A stretch of DNA of 64,000 nucleotides from Planomicrobium okeanokoites (GTDB taxonomy: Bacteria > Bacillota > Bacilli > Bacillales_A > Planococcaceae), in the NCBI RefSeq assembly GCF_003428875.1, contig NZ_QQRS01000003.1, positions 62,001-126,000 on the forward strand, given 5' to 3'. Below the pieces are notes generated by a model, which saw only the letters and a list, made by a program, of their open reading frames with translations, made no database searches and had not been told where the DNA came from. A program made the translations under genes and the position numbers. Shown here one piece after another: positions 7,769 to 16,494 of the stretch; the first letter of the stretch is position 1; each line of letters opens with the position of its first letter.

Positions 7769-9795
7769 ACAAAGACAACCGGGACCTGAACATTGAAAGT
7801 GTCTCAGCGCATGATGAAGACAAAAACCTGAATCAGGAGATCCTTGAGAAATATGACGTTGACGCGAAAGTCCGGAAATTCACCAATCGCAAGCTGGTGC
7901 TTGTAGTTGCAGCAATTGCCATCGCCTATTCGCTGTTCCATCTGTATGTAACATTTAATCCGCTTCCTGCCCTCCAGGCAAGATCGATCCACGTGGCTGT
8001 CGGTATGGCCCTGATTTTCCTGGTCTATCCGACATTCAAGAAGCAGGATCGCACGAAAATCCCTATCTATGACTGGATCCTGTTTGTTCTCAGTTTGTCG
8101 ACAGCAGGGTACATCATCTATGAATACAATGACATCGTCACGACACGCGGCGGCATTCCGAATAACATGGACATCGTCATGGCCGTGCTCACCGTATTGC
8201 TCGTACTTGAAGGAGCGAGACGGATTACGGGCTTGATCTTGCCTATTTTGGCGCTGATTTTCCTGGCCTACCCGTTCTTCAGCCATAATTTATGGGTGCC
8301 GGATATGCTGATGACCCGTCCGTTCGACTTTGGCGATATTTTCGGCCAACTGTATCTGAAGACAGAAGGCCTGTACTCCACAGCTATTTCTGCTTCACTG
8401 CAATTCATCTTCCTGTTCATCCTGTTCGGCGCATTCCTGGCGAAGTCAGGGATGGGGCAATTGTTCAATGACCTGGCAATGGCCCTTGCCGGCAGCAAGC
8501 AGGGTGGACCTGCAAAAGTAGCGGTCATTTCCAGCGGATTCATGGGAAGCATAAACGGCTCGGCTATCGCAAACGTGGTCGGAACCGGTGCCTTCACGAT
8601 TCCATTGATGAAAAAGATCGGCTACAATAAAAACTTTGCCGGTGCGGTGGAAGCGAGTGCCTCGGTGGGCGGGCAGATTTTGCCGCCGATCATGGGGGCT
8701 TCCGCGTTCATCATGGCTGAAACAACGGGCATCGCTTACGGTACGATTGCGCTTGCTGCTTTGATTCCGGCCGTCCTTTATTTCCTCGGCGTTATCATGC
8801 AGGTGCATTTCCGCGCCGGCAAGCGCAACCTGAAAGGGATTCCGAAAGCGGACCTTCCGGCGACAAAAGAAGTCCTGAAAGAAAAAGGGCATTTGCTGCT
8901 GCCGATCGTCGGTCTGATTTTCATGCTTTACACCGGCTTGCCGATTGCCCAAGCCGCTTTCTATACAATCGTTCTGACTGTGGTCGTAGCGGCGTTCCGC
9001 AAATCGACGCGCATGGGCTTCAAAGATATTTTGGAAGCACTTGAAAACGGTGCACGCCAGTCGTTATCCGTCATGATCGCCTGTGCGGTCGTCGGGATCA
9101 TCATCGGTGTCGTCAGCCTGACCAGCTTTGGTACAGTCATGACTTCAGCCATCACGGCGTTTGGTGCCGGTTCATTGTTCTGGACGCTGTTCCTGACAAT
9201 GCTTGCATCCATCGTGCTTGGCATGGGCTTGCCATCAATCCCTGCTTACATCATTACAGCGACAATGACTGCTCCGGCACTTGCTGAATTCGGCATTCCG
9301 GTACTAGTCGCACATCTATTCGTTTTCTATTTTGGCATTTTCGCCAATATCACACCGCCGGTTGCGCTTGCAGCGTTTGCTGGTGCGGGGATATCGGGCG
9401 GAGATCCGATGCGGACAGGTTTCAACGCGTTGAAACTGTCGATTGCGGGCTTTATCATCCCGTATCTCTTCGTCTATAATCCGGCCATGCTGCTGATCGA
9501 GACAGAAGGGATAGCCACCAATGCCAGGGAGTTTGCATTCCCTCCGGCGATTGAAGTCATTCTGATCACGATCACCGCCATTATCGGGATCATCGGTCTG
9601 AGTGCAGCGGTCGAAGGGTATTTCAAAACACGCCTGAACATCGTGACATCAATTCTGCTCGGTGCAGGAGCGCTGCTGCTGATTGTTCCGGAAACTTACA
9701 CGGATATCATTGGGCTGGTAATTGTGCTCGGCATCTTTGCACTCAACTTCATCAAGGATAAAAGAGAACATAAAGCAGCCGTTTCGTCAGGCTGA
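7765..9795 (+). CDS. TRAP transporter fused permease (DctQM-type)
   Basis: A 676-residue integral membrane protein with a hydrophilic N-terminus of about 40 residues, a short four-helix DctQ-like part and a large DctM-like part, as in the TIGR02123 family. DctM-like stretches include GSINGSAIANVVGTGAFTIP, EASASVGGQILPPIMGA and MGLPSIPAYIITATM. It moves the receptor-delivered solute across the membrane using an ion gradient. GGAGGG at 7751-7756 places the start at 7765, overlapping the DUF1850 stop (ATGA); an upstream in-frame ATG at 7738 is rejected. A bidirectional terminator follows. Confidence 0.93.
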   Translation: MNKDNRDLNIESVSAHDEDKNLNQEILEKYDVDAKVRKFTNRKLVLVVAAIAIAYSLFHLYVTFNPLPALQARSIHVAVGMALIFLVYPTFKKQDRTKIPIYDWILFVLSLSTAGYIIYEYNDIVTTRGGIPNNMDIVMAVLTVLLVLEGARRITGLILPILALIFLAYPFFSHNLWVPDMLMTRPFDFGDIFGQLYLKTEGLYSTAISASLQFIFLFILFGAFLAKSGMGQLFNDLAMALAGSKQGGPAKVAVISSGFMGSINGSAIANVVGTGAFTIPLMKKIGYNKNFAGAVEASASVGGQILPPIMGASAFIMAETTGIAYGTIALAALIPAVLYFLGVIMQVHFRAGKRNLKGIPKADLPATKEVLKEKGHLLLPIVGLIFMLYTGLPIAQAAFYTIVLTVVVAAFRKSTRMGFKDILEALENGARQSLSVMIACAVVGIIIGVVSLTSFGTVMTSAITAFGAGSLFWTLFLTMLASIVLGMGLPSIPAYIITATMTAPALAEFGIPVLVAHLFVFYFGIFANITPPVALAAFAGAGISGGDPMRTGFNALKLSIAGFIIPYLFVYNPAMLLIETEGIATNAREFAFPPAIEVILITITAIIGIIGLSAAVEGYFKTRLNIVTSILLGAGALLLIVPETYTDIIGLVIVLGIFALNFIKDKREHKAAVSSG

Positions 9796-9808
9796 ATAGA
9801 TCGATAAA

Positions 9809-9837
9809 AAAGGGCATGCCTCAATGGCATGCCCTTT
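9809..9837. terminator. Bidirectional terminator between TRAP permease and SDR
   Basis: AAAGGGCATGCC and GGCATGCCCTTT form a perfect 12-bp stem with a 5-base loop. A-run and T-run flanks serve both convergent genes. Confidence 0.9.
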
Positions 9838-9854
9838 GCTTATTTCCCGGGAAA

Positions 9855-10616
9855 TTATTTGGCGGTCTGGCCGCCGTCAATCAAATGTTCAGCGCCTGTG
9901 ATGAAGCGGGCTTCGTCTGAAGCCAGGAACAGTGCCAGATAAGCGACGTCTTCCGGTTCGCCGATGATGCCGAGCGGAATATCCTTCAAGGCATTCGTGG
10001 TCATTGCCTCGTCGTCCAGCACGACAGAAGTCATCGGTGTATTGATGAAGCCGGGATGGATGGAATTGACTCGGATATTATCCGGTCCAAGTTCCACAGC
10101 GGCTCCTTTCGTCAATAAACGCGTCGCACCTTTGGAAGCCGTATAATGGACGCCGGCAGCACCGCCGATGATGCCAGCCATGGAAGAGATATTGACGATG
10201 GAGCCTTTGCCGTTCTTGCGCATTTCCGGCACGACCGCTTTGATGCCGAGGAAATTGCTGGTTGCATTGACCGTCATGAATTTATTCCAGCCGTCCAGAT
10301 CGATTGTATCAATCAGACCGAAGCCTTCCGCGCCGCCGATACCGGCGTTATTGATCAGTATATCCACTTTGCCGAAACGGTTGACAGTTTCTTTTACGAC
10401 CATCTCCCAATCTTCCTGTTTCGTTACGTCATGGTTGAAGGAAAGTGCTTCTCCGCCGGAACTTGTGATTTCTTCAGCTACAGCGTTGACTTTGTCCACC
10501 TGGATATCAGTTGCCACCACTTTCGCGCCTTCTCGGGCGAAAATTCGTGCTTCTTCTGCGCCTTGTCCGCTTCCTGCACCTGTAATAATTGCTACTTTAC
10601 CGTCTAATCTGCCCAT
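9855..10616 (-). CDS. Short-chain dehydrogenase/reductase
   Basis: A 253-residue classical SDR. It has the cofactor motif TGAGSGQG (Gln where Ile is usual), an acidic Asp after the second strand (VVATDIQ), NNAG, the catalytic Ser in VNISSMAG and Tyr-x-x-x-Lys in YTASKGATR, and IRVNSIHPGFINTPM. The Asp suggests NAD preference. AAGGAGG just upstream fixes the ATG at 10616; the longer frame reads into non-coding sequence. The family includes sugar, alcohol and steroid dehydrogenases; the substrate is unknown. It is monocistronic. Confidence 0.9.
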   Translation of the reverse strand: MGRLDGKVAIITGAGSGQGAEEARIFAREGAKVVATDIQVDKVNAVAEEITSSGGEALSFNHDVTKQEDWEMVVKETVNRFGKVDILINNAGIGGAEGFGLIDTIDLDGWNKFMTVNATSNFLGIKAVVPEMRKNGKGSIVNISSMAGIIGGAAGVHYTASKGATRLLTKGAAVELGPDNIRVNSIHPGFINTPMTSVVLDDEAMTTNALKDIPLGIIGEPEDVAYLALFLASDEARFITGAEHLIDGGQTAK

Positions 10617-10740
10617 TTGGAACCTCCTTGTTTTACTGTGTTTTATAAAAGTCTTCCCTGAACCCCATTTTTTAAACAAGATGAAAACAGCTGCCATCAA
10701 ATCGACAAGCAGCCTCGCTAAAAAATGCATAATTTTTCGG

Positions 10741-10746
10741 TATAAT
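10741..10746 (+). promoter_or_regulatory. Candidate -10 element of the lipoprotein gene
   Basis: TATAAT lies 33 bases before the ATG at 10780. No good -35 is seen at the right spacing. Confidence 0.35.
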
Positions 10747-10779
10747 GGACAGAAGGAAAATGAAAGGCAGGGATTTTAT

Positions 10780-11763
10780 ATGAATAAACGATTTTTAACC
10801 GTTGCACTGGCTGCAGGTTTGATTGCTGCAGGATGCAGTGACGGTTCTGATAATGATGCAGCAGAAAATGCGGCACCGCCGGAAGAAGAGGCGACAGAAC
10901 AGGCGGCATCCACAGAAAAAAATGAAACGGATGATTTCCTTGTGCCATTTGATGAAACCCTGACGCATGTGCATGGTATGGGCTATACGGAAAGTGAGGG
11001 CGGTTTGTATTTTGCATCGCATACCGGTTTGAAAGTCTACCGGGACGGCGAGTGGTTTGAGACGGACGGCATGTACAATGATTATATGGGGTTCAACGCA
11101 GTCGATGAAGGCTTCTATACATCGGGGCATCCGGGCATGGATTCGGATTTGCCGAACCCGATCGGCATTCAGAAAAGTACGGACGGCGGCCGTTCACTTG
11201 AAGAGATCGGCTTAGTCGGGGAAACGGACTTTCATTTGATGGCGGCAGGCTACCGCAGCCATGATCTGTTCGTGATGAACCCGCAGGCCAATTCGGAAAT
11301 GGAAGCCGGTTTTTACTTTAGTGACAACGACGGGGCAGACTGGGAGCAATTGGATCCGAAAGGTATCGAAGGCGAAATCATGGCACTCGCAATCCATCCG
11401 GACGACTCGCAGTTAATGGCGGCGGCGAGCAACGCAGGTGTATTCCTGTCGGAAGACGGCGGCGCCACTTTCGAGCGGCTGACTCCAGAAGGCGAGTTTG
11501 GCACAGCGCTTCACTTTACGGACTCGGAATTGCTGTACGCTAGCCACGGCACTGCGGCGGCAATGAAATCCTACTCCTTGAAAGATGGTGAGACGCAATC
11601 GCTTGAGCTTCCGGAATTGGGCGAAGACGGTGCGATTTTTATCGCAGCCAATCCGGCGAAACCGGAAGAAATGGCATTTTACACAGCCATGGGTGACAGC
11701 TACCTTTCAGGTGACGGCGGCGAGACGTGGCAGGAAATTTTGAGTGAAGGGCAGATTCAATAA
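10780..11763 (+). CDS. F510_1955-type glycosylhydrolase-like lipoprotein
   Basis: A 327-residue exported lipoprotein. The signal NKRFLTVALAAGLIAAGCSD gives a lipobox with Cys near residue 19, followed by a Glu/Ala-rich linker to about residue 50. The mature part has repeated BNR-like turns: STDGGRSLEEIG, SDNDGADWEQLD, SEDGGATFERL and SGDGGETWQEI. These mark a beta-propeller of the sortilin or glycosylhydrolase-like type, known in annotation pipelines as the F510_1955 family. No catalytic activity can be assigned. The open frame extends far upstream on the opposite strand of the SDR gene, but the lipoprotein signal fixes the start. It faces a SHOCT and Cys-rich-protein cluster. Confidence 0.7.
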   Translation: MNKRFLTVALAAGLIAAGCSDGSDNDAAENAAPPEEEATEQAASTEKNETDDFLVPFDETLTHVHGMGYTESEGGLYFASHTGLKVYRDGEWFETDGMYNDYMGFNAVDEGFYTSGHPGMDSDLPNPIGIQKSTDGGRSLEEIGLVGETDFHLMAAGYRSHDLFVMNPQANSEMEAGFYFSDNDGADWEQLDPKGIEGEIMALAIHPDDSQLMAAASNAGVFLSEDGGATFERLTPEGEFGTALHFTDSELLYASHGTAAAMKSYSLKDGETQSLELPELGEDGAIFIAANPAKPEEMAFYTAMGDSYLSGDGGETWQEILSEGQIQ

Positions 11764-11819
11764 TCGCTAGGCTGACAAGTTGAATCATTCTGTTATAGCA
11801 TCTTTAAAAGTGCAAACGA

Positions 11820-11852
11820 AAATCCCTTGCCGGCAGAATCGGCAAGGGATTT
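11820..11852. terminator. Bidirectional terminator
   Basis: AAATCCCTTGCCG pairs with CGGCAAGGGATTT. It lies between the lipoprotein gene (+) and the first SHOCT gene (-). Confidence 0.9.
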
Positions 11853-11877
11853 ATTTGAGCCTGAAAAACAAGTTGCA

Positions 11878-12135
11878 CTATCCGCGCTTATCTCCTTCAA
11901 GCTCCCGCATGCGCTCACGGTATTCTTCCGTGCCGATTTCACCGCGGGCGTAGCGCTCTTTGAGCGTTTCAACTGGGCGGTTTGACGACTGGGAAGGGGT
12001 GTTTGCAGATTGTCTACGGCTCGCGGCAATAATCATCCAAACAGCCAGTGCCAGCAGAATCAGCAGAACGATGAGGCCGAAGCCCATGCCCATCCACATC
12101 GTCGGATTGGCATTATGCGGACCATAACTCCACAT
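11878..12135 (-). CDS. SHOCT-domain small membrane protein 1
   Basis: An 85-residue protein. A transmembrane helix covers about residues 16-39 (GFGLIVLLILLALAVWMIIA), then a polar linker, then the SHOCT motif LKERYARGEIGTEEYRERM at the C-terminus. SHOCT domains are short helical modules thought to mediate oligomerisation. GGAGG at 12145-12149 sits 9 bases before the ATG at 12135; an upstream in-frame GTG is too close to it. Function unknown. Two more SHOCT genes lie just upstream on the same strand. Confidence 0.8.
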   Translation of the reverse strand: MWSYGPHNANPTMWMGMGFGLIVLLILLALAVWMIIAASRRQSANTPSQSSNRPVETLKERYARGEIGTEEYRERMRELEGDKRG

Positions 12136-12262
12136 TAAGTTCACCTCCGGTATTGTATTCGTTTTTCTTCTAAACGGTGAGCGCAGCCAGACAAGTTATA
12201 GCTATTGCAATCAGTATACAACATAATAGTCCGAATTTTCTATTTAATTTGAAGTTAAATGA

Positions 12263-12296
12263 AAAAAGCCCTCTTCTATATAACGAGAAGAGGGCC
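12263..12296 (-). terminator. Intrinsic terminator after the Cys-rich protein gene
   Basis: On the minus strand GCCCTCTTCT and AGAAGAGGGC form the stem, followed by TTTTTTC. It ends the Cys-rich-protein transcription unit. Confidence 0.85.
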
Positions 12297-12354
12297 GATT
12301 CGAGAAATTTTCTGTTTTCAACAATATCATATTTCCATTGATTCATGCTGAAGC

Positions 12355-12681
12355 TTATGCAATGTTTTTGCAGGCTTCTGCGCATTTGAAGCAAGCTTCT
12401 GCACAGCGCTGGCAGTGTTCGTGGTCGTGTTTTTTGCATTCATTGCCGCAAGCTTCGCAAATTGTTGCGCAAACCTGTGCCAATTCCTTAACAAACGGTG
12501 AATTGCGGGAAATCGCCTGTTCAAGATAACTGCACATATCCGCGCATTCACGGTCCAGTCGGATACATTCTGCCATCATTTTCACATCGTCTTCTTTTAG
12601 GCAGGCGTCGAAACAATGGTTACATTCGGTCATGCACTCGTGCAAAACCTTCAATAATTCTGCATGTTGTTCATGTGCCAC
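12355..12681 (-). CDS. Cys-rich four-helix-bundle copper-binding protein (DUF326/Csp-like)
   Basis: A 108-residue cytoplasmic protein with about 16 cysteines in helical spacing, for example HECMTECNHCFDAC, AECIRLDRECADMC and CQRCAEACFKCAEAC. This matches the DUF326 family, which includes the copper storage protein Csp, a four-helix bundle that lines its core with Cys thiolates to hold many Cu(I) ions. The start is a GTG at 12681 with GGAGG 7 bases upstream; the longer frame adds an unrelated N-terminus. It lacks a signal peptide, so a cytosolic Csp3-like store is the best guess. Confidence 0.8.
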   Translation of the reverse strand: MAHEQHAELLKVLHECMTECNHCFDACLKEDDVKMMAECIRLDRECADMCSYLEQAISRNSPFVKELAQVCATICEACGNECKKHDHEHCQRCAEACFKCAEACKNIA

Positions 12682-12794
12682 ATTAAAACCTCCAGTTTCA
12701 GATTTTTCTTGCCTCATTATCCTAGTTTTCCTTCTTGCGGTGAATTTAAACATCCTCAAAGGTCTTTATGTTCTGTTGCTCCGATTCAAATCTT

Positions 12795-13049
12795 CTAATG
12801 GGAATGCGGATCGTTTTTCAAATCACTCAGCCGCCGGTGATAATCCTCTTCCGTAATTTCGCCTCTGTCATATTGGTCCTGCAATGTGCGCGCATCGTTA
12901 TTCGCGGGCAATTCATCCACTTTCTGCGATCTCGGGTTATTTTTCGCCATGAAGAACCAGAAGGCGATCAGCACACCGACGATCAATGCGCCAAGACCGG
13001 CTAATAGACGGAGTGGGATGGGGAAAGTCGTCAGTAAAACAAGTTCCAA
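12795..13049 (-). CDS. SHOCT-domain small membrane protein 2
   Basis: An 84-residue protein with an N-terminal transmembrane stretch (about residues 10-34, LRLLAGLGALIVGVLIAFW) and a C-terminal SHOCT motif LQDQYDRGEITEEDYHRRL. Translation probably begins at a TTG at 13049, with GGGAGG at 13059-13064 nine bases upstream. It lies 15 bp downstream of SHOCT protein 3, so the two are cotranscribed. Function unknown. Confidence 0.75.
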   Translation of the reverse strand: MELVLLTTFPIPLRLLAGLGALIVGVLIAFWFFMAKNNPRSQKVDELPANNDARTLQDQYDRGEITEEDYHRRLSDLKNDPHSH

Positions 13050-13064
13050 AACCTTCAGCCTCCC

Positions 13065-13289
13065 TTAGACATTTTTATTCTGTCTCTCTTCTATTTCCCT
13101 CAATCGTCTGTGATATTCCGATTCCGTTATTTCTCCACGTGCAAAGCGGTCTTCCAGTTGCGCTTCCTCTGTCGTCGGCACGCCAGAATCCACACCTTTT
13201 GTCTTTCGGGCTTTTTTAGCCGCGAAGAATGCAACGGCAATGGCAGCAAGCGCCACTACTATAACGAGGACTGTGGTGTACATATCCAT
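13065..13289 (-). CDS. SHOCT-domain small membrane protein 3
   Basis: A 74-residue protein with one transmembrane helix (about residues 4-23, TVLVIVVALAAIAVAFFAA), a basic stretch KKARKTK and a C-terminal SHOCT motif LEDRFARGEITESEYHRRL. AAAGGAG lies 8 bases before the ATG at 13289. It is the first gene of the minus-strand run that continues with SHOCT protein 2 and the Cys-rich protein. Function unknown; the context hints at metal or envelope stress. Confidence 0.75.
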   Translation of the reverse strand: MDMYTTVLVIVVALAAIAVAFFAAKKARKTKGVDSGVPTTEEAQLEDRFARGEITESEYHRRLREIEERQNKNV

Positions 13290-13565
13290 TCCAATCACTC
13301 CTTTATAATTTTTAGGGCGGCATTCCATCTATTATTTATTAAATAATCAGCTCTTTATTCATAGTCTACCCTACTTTAGTCAGAATATTAAGAAATAAAA
13401 TTTTTTATTTTGTAATGAACCAGGTAGTGAAAGTTTCTCGAAATCAGATACAGGGGAAACATTAGTTAAGCATTTAAAAGATGTATTGTACTATAGGAAG
13501 TAGCAAGCATGAGACATGAATAAAGCATCTTGATTTTAATGAGCAGCAGGAAGTGAGGCATAGTT

Positions 13566-14546
13566 ATGTATGTGTTGGGCATAGATGGAGGAGGCACGAA
13601 AACTACGGGAGTCGTGGCTGACGAAAACGGTAAAGTCTATATGGAATCACACACAGGTCCAAGCAACCCGAATAATTTGGGGCAAAGTGAGTTTGAAGAA
13701 GTGCTGAAAGGTTTAGTGGAGGACCTGGAAAAACAGGATCCTGTTATTTTCTCAGAACTGGCAGTCTGTTTTGCAGGCATGTCGGGAGCTGGGGACAGCA
13801 GCCTGCGCGATGCTGAATTTGAAAAATTATTGAAGAAGTTCCTGCCGGATCAGGCAGTAATCATCGTAAAGAACGATGCGTATAATGTCCTTTATTCCGA
13901 GACGCTCGGTAAGCCAGGAATTGTGCAAATTGCGGGGACAGGATCCATTTCGTTTGGAATAAACTCTGAAAATGAAACAGCCCGTTCCGGTGGCTGGGGA
14001 TATTTATTCGATGAGGCGGGCAGTGCTTATCATTTAGGCAATGAAGCTTTGCGCGCTGTCTTTAGAAATTACGACGGACGAGGACCGGAGACTGTATTGA
14101 CGAAGGAAATCATCAAGCACTTCAATGTAAATGACGTGAAGAATCTGGTCGACAAAGTCCATGGGCCTTCACATCCGCGCTCGGTAATAGCACCGTTGGC
14201 TTCCCTGATAATCACTGCGGCAGAAAGCGGTGATCGAGTAGCAATAGAAATCATCCGCCAGGCGTGTGCAGAAATAATGGGATGCATCGAAGCCTGCCAC
14301 AACAAATTATTCACCGCAGATCACCAGACACTTGTTGTCCTGTCAGGCGGCGTATTTGCCAATTCTCTGCAGCTTCTTGCTTGTTTGAGGAAGTTAAGCA
14401 AGAAAAAGCTTCCGAATATTGTATGGCGGCAAGCTCAGGCAGCACCTGTCAGCGGCGCGGTTGTCGGCGGACTTATGGCAATGGGTTTCAAGGGCATCGA
14501 CATAAAAATTACAGAGCGGATAAATCGCCAGTTGCAGAAAAAATGA
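13566..14546 (+). CDS. BadF/BadG-type N-acetylglucosamine (or MurNAc) kinase
   Basis: A 326-residue ASKHA-fold kinase of the BadF/BadG/BcrA/BcrD ATPase family. It opens VLGIDGGGTKTTGVVADENG, the phosphate-1 loop, and has GTGSISFGIN (phosphate-2) and a C-terminal LSGGVFANS adenosine motif. Members phosphorylate GlcNAc or, in MurK, both MurNAc and GlcNAc. It is followed after 30 bp by nagA and then nagB, which fits phosphorylation of cytosolic GlcNAc released in cell-wall turnover. The ATG is preceded by a weak GAGG. Confidence 0.85.
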   Translation: MYVLGIDGGGTKTTGVVADENGKVYMESHTGPSNPNNLGQSEFEEVLKGLVEDLEKQDPVIFSELAVCFAGMSGAGDSSLRDAEFEKLLKKFLPDQAVIIVKNDAYNVLYSETLGKPGIVQIAGTGSISFGINSENETARSGGWGYLFDEAGSAYHLGNEALRAVFRNYDGRGPETVLTKEIIKHFNVNDVKNLVDKVHGPSHPRSVIAPLASLIITAAESGDRVAIEIIRQACAEIMGCIEACHNKLFTADHQTLVVLSGGVFANSLQLLACLRKLSKKKLPNIVWRQAQAAPVSGAVVGGLMAMGFKGIDIKITERINRQLQKK

Positions 14547-14576
14547 TCGTATAAATTTTAAAAAGAAGGTGTCCTG

Positions 14577-15746
14577 ATGACTCGCATGCTGATAAAAAAT
14601 ATACAGCTCGTCCAGCCGGAAGGCGAATTGGCAGAAGGCACGATTCTTATTGAAAACGGCAAAATTGCTGCAGCCTCAACAGAACCGATGACTGATTGGG
14701 AAGGCGATTGTTTTGATGGCGGCGGTTCAATTGCGCTGCCCGGATTTATTGATATACATATCCACGGGGCTGGTGGAGCGGATTTCATGGATGATGACCG
14801 TTCAGCGACTGCTAAGATTGCAGGTGCTTTGCCTGCTGAAGGCACAACGTCCTTTTTGGCGACAACCTTGACGCAATCGCCCGACCGAATTGCAAATGCG
14901 GTTCGGCTTGGCCGGCATTTCATGGAAAATGCAGAACAAGGAGCAGAGATGCTCGGCTTCCATTTGGAAGGTCCATTCATCCATCCGGATCAGGCAGGGG
15001 CCCAACCCTCCGCCTATATCTGCGAACCTTCAATGGAGAAATTGTACGGATGGTTCGGTGACGCCCTTGAAAATTTGAAAATCATCACGATGGCACCGGA
15101 ACAGGATGCCGATTTTCAAGTCATCCGGGAATTGGCTGAACGCGGTGTCATCGTGTCAGCCGGCCATACAACGGCGGATTATGAAACAGTCAGCCATGCA
15201 CAATCAGCTGGCTTGTCGCATTTGACACATTACGGCAACGCCATGCGCGGCTTGCACCACCGGGAGATCGGAGTGGTTGGAGCGGGCATGCTGAATGGAG
15301 AATTATTCTGCGAAATCATCGCGGATGGCATACATCTGTCCCGGGATATGCTGAAACTGATCGTGAAGGTGATCGGGCCGGATCGGTTATTGCTTATCAC
15401 CGACTCGATGCGCGCCAAGGGATTGCCGGACGGTTCCTACACGCTCGGCGACCAGGATGTGACAGTATCGGGCAAGGAAGCGGTGCTCAGTGACGGTAGG
15501 CTTGCCGGCAGTGTACTGAAGATGAATGAAGGGCTGCGGCAGTTACGTGAGGCCGCAGGAATTTCATGGAGTGATGCCATTAAGCTGTCGTCTGAAAATG
15601 CGGCACGCCGGCTTGGAGTTTACAACCGGAAAGGCAGCCTGGATCCGGGGAAGGATGCTGATATCGTGCTGGTCACAGATGATTTCAGTGTCCGAAACAC
15701 CTTTTGCGGAGGAAGGATGTGTTTCGCTCATGATCGATTGGATTAA
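14577..15746 (+). CDS. nagA: N-acetylglucosamine-6-phosphate deacetylase
   Basis: A 389-residue amidohydrolase that removes acetate from GlcNAc-6-P. The metal-site motif IDIHIHGAGGADFMD starts near residue 58. HLEGPFIHPDQAGAQ, SAGHTTADYE, HYGNAMRGLHHRE and the catalytic Asp in LLITDSMRAKG are all present. AGAAGGTG precedes the ATG. The last 17 bases overlap nagB. The product is the substrate of the next enzyme, so the operon turns GlcNAc into fructose-6-phosphate. Confidence 0.95.
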   Translation: MTRMLIKNIQLVQPEGELAEGTILIENGKIAAASTEPMTDWEGDCFDGGGSIALPGFIDIHIHGAGGADFMDDDRSATAKIAGALPAEGTTSFLATTLTQSPDRIANAVRLGRHFMENAEQGAEMLGFHLEGPFIHPDQAGAQPSAYICEPSMEKLYGWFGDALENLKIITMAPEQDADFQVIRELAERGVIVSAGHTTADYETVSHAQSAGLSHLTHYGNAMRGLHHREIGVVGAGMLNGELFCEIIADGIHLSRDMLKLIVKVIGPDRLLLITDSMRAKGLPDGSYTLGDQDVTVSGKEAVLSDGRLAGSVLKMNEGLRQLREAAGISWSDAIKLSSENAARRLGVYNRKGSLDPGKDADIVLVTDDFSVRNTFCGGRMCFAHDRLD

Positions 15747-16440
15747 AGTCAGCAGCTACGAACAGATGAGTGAAATCGCAGCAGACATTTTCACGGAGCA
15801 ATTAGCGAAGAAACCGGACAGTGTGCTGGGCCTCGCAACTGGCGGCAGTCCACTTGGATTTTATAAGGAGATGGTGCGGCGCTGCCAGGCAGAGGAAATA
15901 TCTTTTGCCCGTGCTACGACTTTCAATCTCGACGAATACGTTGGCAAAGGCCCAGGGGATGCTACCAGCTACCACGAATTCATGTGCAGGAATTTATTTC
16001 GTCAAATCGATCTGCCGGAAACGCGCCACCACCTGCCGAATGGTTTGGCCGAGGATCTGGCGGCTGAATGTGTGCGTTATGAAAAGCTGATTGAAGCAAG
16101 CGGCGGCATCGATCTGCAATTGCTCGGAATCGGAGTCAACGGCCATATCGGATTCAATGAACCCGGTTCCCGGTTTGATTCGCGGACACAGGTTATCGAA
16201 TTGACGGAAGCGACCCGGAAATCGAATGCGAGATACTTCGAAAAAGAAGAAGGTATTCCTGCAAAAGCGATCACGATGGGCATTGAAACGATCATGTCCG
16301 CCCGTAAAATTGTGCTGCTGGCTTTCGGAGCCAATAAAACGGATGCGGTAGAGCGCCTGAAGAGCGGTGCCGTAACGGAAGAGTTTCCGGCCAGCGTCCT
16401 GCACAAACATCCGCATGTCACCGTGATATACGGCAAATAA
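15730..16440 (+). CDS. nagB: Glucosamine-6-phosphate deaminase
   Basis: A 236-residue NagB that converts glucosamine-6-P to fructose-6-P and ammonia. Motifs: LGLATGGSPLGFY, the catalytic Asp in TFNLDEYVG, and LLGIGVNGHIGFNEPG. The length is typical of the short Bacillus-type enzyme. The ATG at 15730 lies inside nagA, preceded at a distance by GGAGGAAGG. No GntR-type NagR gene or GlcNAc phosphotransferase gene follows. Instead a large repeat region begins right after the stop. Confidence 0.95.
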   Translation: MIDWIKVSSYEQMSEIAADIFTEQLAKKPDSVLGLATGGSPLGFYKEMVRRCQAEEISFARATTFNLDEYVGKGPGDATSYHEFMCRNLFRQIDLPETRHHLPNGLAEDLAAECVRYEKLIEASGGIDLQLLGIGVNGHIGFNEPGSRFDSRTQVIELTEATRKSNARYFEKEEGIPAKAITMGIETIMSARKIVLLAFGANKTDAVERLKSGAVTEEFPASVLHKHPHVTVIYGK

Positions 16441-16494
16441 TAGAGATGATTTTGGTTGGCGTTGAAGCAGGTTAACGGAGAGTGTGATGGAGTT

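Noticed and set aside
10168-10779. A 204-codon N-terminal extension of the beta-propeller lipoprotein frame
   Set aside because: It lies antisense to the SDR gene. The lipoprotein signal peptide and its binding site mark the true start at 10780.
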